This document shows, one piece after another, positions 30,130 through 35,247 of a stretch of DNA of 35,247 nucleotides. The notes below the pieces were generated by a model that saw only the letters and a list, made by a program, of their open reading frames with translations, made no database searches and had not been told where the DNA came from. The DNA is taken from the IMG/VR virus record IMGVR_UViG_3300049489_000438, positions 1 to 35,247 of that record; one strand, written 5' to 3'. Position 1 is the first letter of the stretch. The number at the start of each line of letters is the position of its first letter. The DNA comes from a virus. The position numbers and the translations under genes were made by a program.

Positions 30130-30309
30130 CTACGACTTTGCTAGGTTAGTAAGAGAACCTCCCCCTTGTGCTAATACAATCTGGTCGCCATTCTGTAAAA
30201 GAAGAAAATCATTGTTCTGTAAAAGTAAAAACGAGTCCGTAGCAACAGACTTAAACTGATTGGTTAGTGTTGAAACGGCAGTTTTTGCAAGGTTAGAAAG
30301 TGAAGCCAT
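30130..30309 (-). CDS. Small protein with LLLQN repeats (59 aa)
   Basis: The 59-residue frame starts at 30309 and contains FLLLQNNDFLLLQNGDQIVL, a beta-strand repeat seen in small proteins next to fibre genes of other phages. It ends one base before the fibre ATG. A TATAAT lies one base before its ATG, too close to be its promoter. Confidence 0.6.
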   Translation of the reverse strand: MASLSNLAKTAVSTLTNQFKSVATDSFLLLQNNDFLLLQNGDQIVLAQGGGSLTNLAKS

Positions 30310-30311
30310 GA

Positions 30312-31058
30312 TTATACGGGTGCATTAGAACGTGCAATTATTCTTCTGCGCTGTGGGTTTCTTTTCTGTATCATCGCGTCCAATTCGTCCTCTCTGCGCT
30401 TTATCTGAGCTTCAATACGGGTAATCAGTACTTGGTTATCTGGCTTATTAACAACGAGCCAATCGTGTGAAGCATAGAGCGCAAGTAACTCGTGAAATGG
30501 TTTTGGAATACCAGGCTCTTTTGTGGTATCTGCTACTACAAAGTAAGACTGTTCGCGTTCAAAGAATATCTTTGCCCCTGCTGTTGCTGAATAGTTAGGC
30601 TCTGGGTAGAAAAAGATTGTGTTATTGGATTCAAGATAGTGAGTGGGGACACCTACGTCACTTGGGTTAGGAGAAATAGCACGCTCAGCAAGAGGGTGGT
30701 CTGCTGTCAGTGCAGAAAGTACAAGATACTCAGTAGATGTTGCTGAGGGTAGAATCTGTACGCCAGTTATGTTGAAAATGTCGAGTGAGTTGTCATCTTC
30801 TTTGATTGTATAGTCGTGAGTACCAGAAACTATGTTGAATGTTCCTGACGGGTGGTCAGTGTGGTTTGTGTCGTCCCAGCGGAGAGACTTAGAGTATGAC
30901 AGGACTCTCGGTAGAATCCTGTCAAACCCTGAGTTTAATCTAGCGTTGAATTGTGCCTTGAGCGTGGCGTTTCCCGTAATACCAGCATCACCTAGACCAG
31001 TCCAAAACTCACACGTTTGCATGAGTCCGTCTTTAGTTGTGGTGTTGCTGTATTGCAT
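30312..31058 (-). CDS. Head-tail adaptor protein (P22 gp4-like, putative)
   Basis: The 248-residue protein has the layout of connectors that sit under the portal: helical N-terminus (NARLNSGFDRILPRVLSYSK), a strand-rich core (FNIVSGTHDYTIKEDD, then a YLESNNTIFFYPEPN segment) and a helical end with AQIKRREDELDAMIQ and a basic tail. This order is recalled from adaptor or DNA-stabilisation proteins of podoviruses. Location downstream of capsid supports it. Confidence 0.6.
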   Translation of the reverse strand: MQYSNTTTKDGLMQTCEFWTGLGDAGITGNATLKAQFNARLNSGFDRILPRVLSYSKSLRWDDTNHTDHPSGTFNIVSGTHDYTIKEDDNSLDIFNITGVQILPSATSTEYLVLSALTADHPLAERAISPNPSDVGVPTHYLESNNTIFFYPEPNYSATAGAKIFFEREQSYFVVADTTKEPGIPKPFHELLALYASHDWLVVNKPDNQVLITRIEAQIKRREDELDAMIQKRNPQRRRIIARSNAPV

Positions 31059-31060
31059 GG

Positions 31061-31429
31061 TTATTTAGGTTTAGGAACGCTCGCCCATTTGTCGAACTTC
31101 TTGAATGTTGCCACAAACTCTGCCATTGAGTCAGCGATTGTGAAGATAACCTTACCGTCTTTTATGTCGGTAGTAACAGGTACTTCAAACTCTCCTAAGT
31201 GAGAGCCGCCAACCTTTTTAACGCGGTCAATAATCTGAAGTTTAACTTTGTTTACTTCCGTAATCAGGTCGTTTTGTTCTTTGTGAACTTTCTCGTGTTC
31301 CTTGGCTAGTCTTTCCATTTCAGCGGAGAGTTTTCTGCCTTTATCAACCATTTCCCCCTTTTTTGTGACTAGCTGAAAGAGCTTTGCGTCATCGAGTACA
31401 ACCGTTCGTTCTGTTTTTTTACTTACCAT
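31061..31429 (-). CDS. Hypothetical coiled-coil protein (122 aa)
   Basis: The 122-residue protein has a charged coiled coil (about residues 20-70, LSAEMERLAKEHEKVHKEQN) and a C-terminal beta/Lys-rich part ending KWASVPKPK. The start overlaps the end of the upstream small gene by 11 nt. It may support capsid assembly or tail joining; no family is recognised. Confidence 0.6.
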   Translation of the reverse strand: MVSKKTERTVVLDDAKLFQLVTKKGEMVDKGRKLSAEMERLAKEHEKVHKEQNDLITEVNKVKLQIIDRVKKVGGSHLGEFEVPVTTDIKDGKVIFTIADSMAEFVATFKKFDKWASVPKPK

Positions 31430-31598
31430 AGTATTTTCTGAGTGCTGATAATGTTGTTGTTCCTTCTGCTAAGACGTTATTAGCCTCTTCTGTTTTCCCC
31501 GTTGCACGGTTGAAGACATCGGTTGCACGAGCCTTTGGGTCAATAAAGGCTGCCGTCCTTTTAATTTCTGTGCCTATTACTACTGGTATATCTGACAT
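31419..31598 (-). CDS. Small protein between capsid and adaptor (59 aa)
   Basis: The likely start is the ATG at 31598 (MSDIPVVIGTEIKRTAAF), giving 59 residues. The longer frame from 31658 would put 20 codons through the inverted-repeat region, so it is rejected. No Shine-Dalgarno sequence is seen. The protein ends in a Ser- and Arg-rich stretch. Function unknown, but its position suggests a capsid or connector role. Confidence 0.6.
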   Translation of the reverse strand: MSDIPVVIGTEIKRTAAFIDPKARATDVFNRATGKTEEANNVLAEGTTTLSALRKYYGK

Positions 31599-31610
31599 AT
31601 TGTTTTTACG

Positions 31611-31653
31611 TTCACTTTGTCTTGCCCCCTCCAAAGTGAATAGAAGGGGCAAG
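31611..31653. promoter_or_regulatory. Two interleaved, mutually exclusive hairpins after the capsid gene
   Basis: TTCACTTTG at 31611-31619 pairs with CAAAGTGAA at 31632-31640. CTTGCCCC at 31621-31628 pairs with GGGGCAAG at 31646-31653. Both are perfect and interleaved, and one connecting loop of a pseudoknot would be a single base, too short for both to form. The RNA should therefore switch between two forms. No T-tract follows on the minus strand, so it is not a simple terminator. It could set the ratio of capsid to downstream proteins. Confidence 0.6.
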
Positions 31654-31668
31654 CGCAAAAACTAGTTG

Positions 31669-32553
31669 TTAAACTGCTGAAACGATACGAACACCACCTG
31701 CATCGCGGTTTTCGATGACTCCGTAGAGGATGTCGCACGTAACAAGTGTACCGAGGTACTCTTGAATGTACGAAGCCTGCATACGAACTCCCATTTCATC
31801 TTTCTGACCTGGCAAAGCCGCCGTTGCCCAATGAATTGAATCGGGTGTAGCAAGCGCACCAGCATAGTCAGCGTTGGTGTTGATTTTTGTGATACGAGTT
31901 GACGTAATCACAGGGCGACCAAGCAATGAAGGTGCAGCCCCCTTAGTTACAGGGTTAGTTGCGCCGCCTGTGTTGATTGCGAGTGCGAAGGCATCAATAC
32001 TCATAACGTCTTCCCAAAGAGTCTTCGGGTGCAAGAACCAGATAGCCTCTTCAAAGGAAGCGTTAGCTGTTTCAAGCGTTGAGACTGCTTCAAGAACTAC
32101 TGCGCGTGTGAGTGCGACAGTTGTGGTTCCTACTGATGAAGAGAACGACTGGAAGAGGGTTGCAACCGCATCTTCAAGCGTTTTAGCAGCAGAGTATGCC
32201 GCGTTCTTCATGTATCGCTGTTGTACGTTGTAAGAACGTTTAACCTGTGCCGCTTCTTTGTCTTCAATCAAGAAGGAAACTTCACGGTGGTTGTTGACAA
32301 CGAGCGAAACTGCGGTTTCAGTTGGTGATACCAACGTAACCTGAGTTCCAGCGGACTTCGTTGAAGCCGCCATTTCCGTCAAGTTCGGCGTGTAAAGGGT
32401 GTCACCACCATTTGCAAGCTCATCTGAACGGTTAGTAAAGGCGAGGGTCATCTTGAGTGCGGCGCGATAAAAGTCATTGACTTTCTCGCCCCAGACTTCA
32501 GGAATCATCACAGCCAAGTCAGTGGCTGTAAAGTGGTCAGTTCCAAGTGCCAT
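31669..32553 (-). CDS. Major capsid protein
   Basis: The 294-residue protein has an N-terminal arm-like start (DHFTATDLAVMIPEVWGEKV), a helix-strand core (DTLYTPNLTEMAAST, then a VVNNHREVSFLIEDKEA segment and an AIWFLHPKTLWEDVMSIDAF segment) and GRPVITSTRI near residue 220. Order and spacing match HK97-fold coat proteins of metagenomic phages. Scaffold and portal lie just upstream. There is no decoration or insertion domain. Interleaved hairpins follow its stop. Confidence 0.85.
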   Translation of the reverse strand: MALGTDHFTATDLAVMIPEVWGEKVNDFYRAALKMTLAFTNRSDELANGGDTLYTPNLTEMAASTKSAGTQVTLVSPTETAVSLVVNNHREVSFLIEDKEAAQVKRSYNVQQRYMKNAAYSAAKTLEDAVATLFQSFSSSVGTTTVALTRAVVLEAVSTLETANASFEEAIWFLHPKTLWEDVMSIDAFALAINTGGATNPVTKGAAPSLLGRPVITSTRITKINTNADYAGALATPDSIHWATAALPGQKDEMGVRMQASYIQEYLGTLVTCDILYGVIENRDAGGVRIVSAV

Positions 32554-32588
32554 ATTTTAGTGAAAGTAAGTGGATTGGAACAGAAAGT

Positions 32589-33098
32589 TTAACCGTATTT
32601 TTGCTTGTAGAGAGCCTTGTGTTCCTCGTCTGAAAGACCAGGAGTATTAAGACCTTTTTTGACAGCAACCTTTGAGCCATTTGACGCTCTCAGTTGTGCC
32701 TGTTCCGCCTTAATCTTTGCTTCTCTATTAGAATTCCAAGTCGTGTACAGTTCTGATTTGAAAGCCTCATCGAGGGAAGTTCCCTCAAGTGCTGCAATCT
32801 TCTGAACTTGTGCTACCTGGTCATCTTCAAGTCCTTTGGCGTAGAGTTTAACTAAACCAAGGTCTGCTTTCTGTTCTTGTGCTTTAGGGGCAGAGGATTC
32901 TTCGGGTTTGGCTGGTGCCTTTTCCTTTAGTTTCGCTTCTGCTTTTTCAGCACGGATTTTGTAATTGTTTGCGAGGGTTTTGTAGTCGGGTTCATTACCC
33001 TTCTTTTCCTCACTAGAACCTTCAACCTGTTCGGTTACGGTGGTGTCGCCGTTGTCAGAAACTGAGGTGTCCTGACTTACCTGATTTTCGTCTCCCAT
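32589..33098 (-). CDS. Capsid scaffold protein
   Basis: The 169-residue protein is highly charged and low in aromatic residues, with a Thr/Ser/Glu-rich N-terminus, an Ala/Lys/Glu/Pro linker and a C-terminal helix rich in Lys and Ala. Such proteins guide coat assembly and are lost during maturation. It lies between portal and major capsid, the usual place. No protease domain is present. Confidence 0.8.
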   Translation of the reverse strand: MGDENQVSQDTSVSDNGDTTVTEQVEGSSEEKKGNEPDYKTLANNYKIRAEKAEAKLKEKAPAKPEESSAPKAQEQKADLGLVKLYAKGLEDDQVAQVQKIAALEGTSLDEAFKSELYTTWNSNREAKIKAEQAQLRASNGSKVAVKKGLNTPGLSDEEHKALYKQKYG

Positions 33099-33115
33099 AG
33101 ATAGAATGTGTTTAA

Positions 33116-33162
33116 GGTCTCAAGCAAGACCGTGGAGATTTATTGACGAGCTAAATGCTCGT
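33116..33162. promoter_or_regulatory. Two small hairpins in the gap upstream of the scaffold gene
   Basis: ACGAGC at 33146-33151 pairs with GCTCGT at 33157-33162 around TAAAT. GGTCT at 33116-33120 pairs with AGACC at 33127-33131. On the minus strand a weak TATTAT at 33176-33171 precedes them, without a -35. They may form a structured leader or attenuator for scaffold and capsid genes. Confidence 0.35.
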
Positions 33163-33197
33163 TTATCTTTATAATAAGTCAGAAGGACCAAAAACTC

Positions 33198-33446
33198 CTA
33201 TACTCCTCGATTCTCAACTGTGCGTTTCGGCTCTTTTCCGTAAAGATTTTTCAACGCCGCGAATGAACGAGTGATAACTTCCTGAGCATCTGGTAGGGAA
33301 GATGTCTCTTCTTTACGAAATACGCGCTCAACGGCAATTTCCTTTAATTGGATAGCCATAAATGAAGCTAGAGCCTCCATCATTGCCTTGTCACTATAGA
33401 ACTCGGCAAGTTTGTCTACCTTAAACTGTGGTTTTTTCTTAGCCAT
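33198..33446 (-). CDS. Small protein between portal and scaffold (82 aa)
   Basis: The 82-residue protein is helical and charged, with a basic N-terminus (MAKKKPQFKVDKLAEFY) and a basic C-terminus. Many phages carry a small gene here, sometimes linked to head assembly. Its start overlaps the portal stop by one base. No family is recognised. Confidence 0.6.
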   Translation of the reverse strand: MAKKKPQFKVDKLAEFYSDKAMMEALASFMAIQLKEIAVERVFRKEETSSLPDAQEVITRSFAALKNLYGKEPKRTVENRGV

Positions 33447-35200
33447 TATCGTTGCCCTGCTGGAAGTACGCTTTCAATCTTAGACGGTTGTGCAGCAACT
33501 GTTCTTGGGTCTACACCCTGTGCTTGGGGTGCGCCTTGTGCGGGGGCTGGCGAAGCACCAAAGGTGGTGGGGCTTATACCCGATATTTCCATCATCTCAT
33601 TCACAATAACGCTACGCTGTGGGTCGCCTTGCGGTAAGTTTTGGAGTGCTACAGCAAGGGCATTAAGTTTGCGCTGTGAGTCCTCCATTTCGTCAGTAAT
33701 GTTGAAGCGTACCTTGGTGCGAACTTTGTCTACGGTTATATACCCCGCTGGTATCTCAATCGTTCTATCGTTACGTGTAGAGAGAACGTCCTCAACACCA
33801 ACTTGTATACCCGCAATAGCCTCGGGTGTAATTTCATCTTCAGACTGAATCAAGGCATCAATACCGCCGTTATTCATTTCAACCCGAACGGCTTTATCAA
33901 TAAGCCGTAACTCTTTTGCTGAATACGAAGCCGTAAGTTTGTGTGCTTTGTTTATCTTCTTAATCAGGTGAGGAACTACCCAATCGACAAGGACTTCTTC
34001 AACATCAAAGCCGTCATCGTCTCTGCGCTTGTTAAAGATAGAACCACCCTGTGCGGCTTGTAATGCTTGTGCGGCGAAAGGAACACCTGCCTTAGCTTCT
34101 TCACCCGTAACCGCATTAAACGTTGATTGGTCACGCTGTGTGTTCACAAACCATGAGTCAACAACATTTTGGAATTGAGGTAGTGCCGCAGGAACAAGTG
34201 ACATGCTCTCAAGATATTCATTGTCTCGAAGTTCAATAATTTCACCATCGAGAAGAGACGCGGCAGAAGGAATGTCGGACTTCTTATTCGTTTTGAGAAT
34301 AACTTTTCCTGCCATGTCCATAGCAAACTTCTCTGCTATAACTGCATCATTAGTCCAAATCTGTGGTTCAAAGACTTCTTCCCAAACACCAATACCAAAG
34401 TCTCTATTTTCTACGGACTTTCTCTTAAAGTGCTTGAACCTGCTTTCCTTTAGTTCTGTGCAGAACAGACGGTACTTCTTTCTGTTTACTACAGCCAAAA
34501 CCACGTTATAGAGACCAAAATCAAGCGTGTCTGCGTCCGCGTATTCTTCAAAGTATGTTTTCGGGAACTCACCTTCAATATCAAGTATTTCAATTTCTTT
34601 GTTGGGGTTTTTTGACTTCTTGTGTATCTCAATCACTTCGTTGATAACGTCTGTGTCCCAGATATTAGATTTCTTTCTAAGTTCAAGTGCTGATAACTCA
34701 AACTTTTCTACCTTTGCACCGCCCGTTATGTCTTTAGGGTTTACCGCAACGTTATTCCATTTGACCACATCAATAAACAGTTCCCCGTTTGCTTCTGTCT
34801 TCTTTAAAAGTACTGAACCGAACTCAGACTTCTTGCGCTGGTATTCATCAATGAAACGTCCAAACTTGTTGTCGCGCATCCACTGTTGAAGTTCTTTGTT
34901 GATGACAAGAGAGAACACGTAGTCCCCATCTGTTGCACTGGCCTCAATAGCCTTTCGGTCAATGTTCTTAGCCCTAAACTCAACGTCCACTATTGCGTTG
35001 CCGATGTTGCGGAATGGCTTACGCCTTTTCAGTTGGTCTTCCTGCCCGTCAAGATACTTTGAAAGTATGTAGTAAGTAATGTTCTTAATTAACTTCGGGG
35101 CGTTAAATTCAATACCCTCAACAATAGTGATAGTCCCCTTCTCATACAGGGAAATGAAATCTTCTATCTCAGAAAGAAATTCGTTTGTTACGTTGAGCAT
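33446..35200 (-). CDS. Portal protein
   Basis: The portal ring at one capsid vertex lets DNA in and out and joins the tail. From the ATG at 35200 the protein has 584 residues. An upstream TTG at 35230 would add ten, but the ATG is preferred because a TATAAT box ends 9 nt before it. Supporting segments are KPFRNIGNAIVDVEFRAKNI, SEFGSVLLKKTEANGELFID, VKWNNVAVNPKDITGG and a C-terminal helical part around GVPFAAQALQAAQGGSIFNK. Length, position between terminase and scaffold, and this block order are typical. The Pro/Ala/Gln-rich end is low complexity. Confidence 0.85.
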   Translation of the reverse strand: MLNVTNEFLSEIEDFISLYEKGTITIVEGIEFNAPKLIKNITYYILSKYLDGQEDQLKRRKPFRNIGNAIVDVEFRAKNIDRKAIEASATDGDYVFSLVINKELQQWMRDNKFGRFIDEYQRKKSEFGSVLLKKTEANGELFIDVVKWNNVAVNPKDITGGAKVEKFELSALELRKKSNIWDTDVINEVIEIHKKSKNPNKEIEILDIEGEFPKTYFEEYADADTLDFGLYNVVLAVVNRKKYRLFCTELKESRFKHFKRKSVENRDFGIGVWEEVFEPQIWTNDAVIAEKFAMDMAGKVILKTNKKSDIPSAASLLDGEIIELRDNEYLESMSLVPAALPQFQNVVDSWFVNTQRDQSTFNAVTGEEAKAGVPFAAQALQAAQGGSIFNKRRDDDGFDVEEVLVDWVVPHLIKKINKAHKLTASYSAKELRLIDKAVRVEMNNGGIDALIQSEDEITPEAIAGIQVGVEDVLSTRNDRTIEIPAGYITVDKVRTKVRFNITDEMEDSQRKLNALAVALQNLPQGDPQRSVIVNEMMEISGISPTTFGASPAPAQGAPQAQGVDPRTVAAQPSKIESVLPAGQR

Positions 35201-35247
35201 TTTAGTTTCATTATACCCCCCTCGTTTCAATCTTTCGCATGATTGTT
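35121..35247. repeat. Direct terminal repeat, right copy
   Basis: This is the second copy of the 127-bp end repeat. It carries the portal start and the portal-terminase junction. Only one copy should be counted in the true genome. Confidence 0.97.
35210..35215 (-). promoter_or_regulatory. TATAAT box at the terminase-portal junction
   Basis: A perfect TATAAT on the minus strand overlaps the stop codon of the large terminase gene (across the circular joint; also at 90-95). It ends 9 nt before the portal ATG. There is no -35 or extended TG, so promoter strength is uncertain. Confidence 0.4.

Noticed and set aside
30303-30312. TATAAT before the 59-residue gene
   Set aside because: It ends one base before the ATG, so it cannot act as its promoter, and it arises from a Val-stop codon pair.
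31599-31658. N-terminal extension of the 59-residue gene
   Set aside because: It would be translated through the interleaved hairpins and reads as low-quality sequence, while the inner ATG starts a clean protein.
1-35247. Alternative genetic code
   Set aside because: UGA, UAA and UAG all end clear genes, including many TGA stops in ATGA overlaps, and no conserved family reads through a stop.

Overview
The window is an essentially complete genome of an uncultured tailed bacteriophage of about 35.1 kb. Bases 1-127 are repeated exactly at 35121-35247, so the contig closes into a circle of about 35,120 bp; 127 is a common maximum assembly k-mer, so the repeat is probably an assembly overlap. Phage identity rests on terminase, portal, scaffold, major capsid, lysis and recombination genes. 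There is no integrase, recognisable repressor, DNA polymerase or tRNA gene, which suggests a lytic phage that borrows the host replisome. The gene set (P22 gp4-like adaptor, no major tail tube, sheath or clear tape measure) fits a short-tailed podovirus best; this is inference. The host is unknown. Promoters look sigma-70-like (TTGACA/TATAAT, often extended TGn), UGA is a normal stop, and most starts lack a clear Shine-Dalgarno sequence.

Layout. A divergent control region near 5540-5760 has a near-consensus rightward promoter, a leftward promoter and palindromes inside both spacers. Leftward from it (5540 down to 91) run small genes, a DnaD-like replication protein, an HNH nuclease, an unexplained strongly structured region of about 380 nt (2430-2813), and the small and large terminase subunits. 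Across the circle junction the same strand continues with portal, scaffold and capsid (35200-31669), adaptor, fibre-like and internal virion proteins (31598-15553), then M23 endopeptidase, holin and a secreted transglycosylase-like lysin (15534-14091). Rightward from the control region (5759-13941) lies a compact operon, often with ATGA or GTGA overlaps: RecT annealase, YqaJ exonuclease, an SSB-tail-like protein, many small cysteine-rich or membrane proteins, a pentapeptide-repeat protein, a Mom-like DNA modification protein, a DnaQ-like exonuclease with a zinc finger, and a second M23 endopeptidase. The two transcription units converge on a bidirectional terminator at 14042-14081.

How the parts fit: the rightward genes probably handle recombination, DNA modification and host takeover. 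The leftward unit covers replication initiation, packaging, virion assembly and lysis. The observations most worth following up are the structured RNA candidate beside the terminase genes, TATAAT boxes embedded in stop codons 6-9 nt upstream of the next start (possible leaderless transcripts), mutually exclusive hairpins after the capsid gene, two genes without ordinary start codons, and paralogous virion proteins that differ by an inserted domain.
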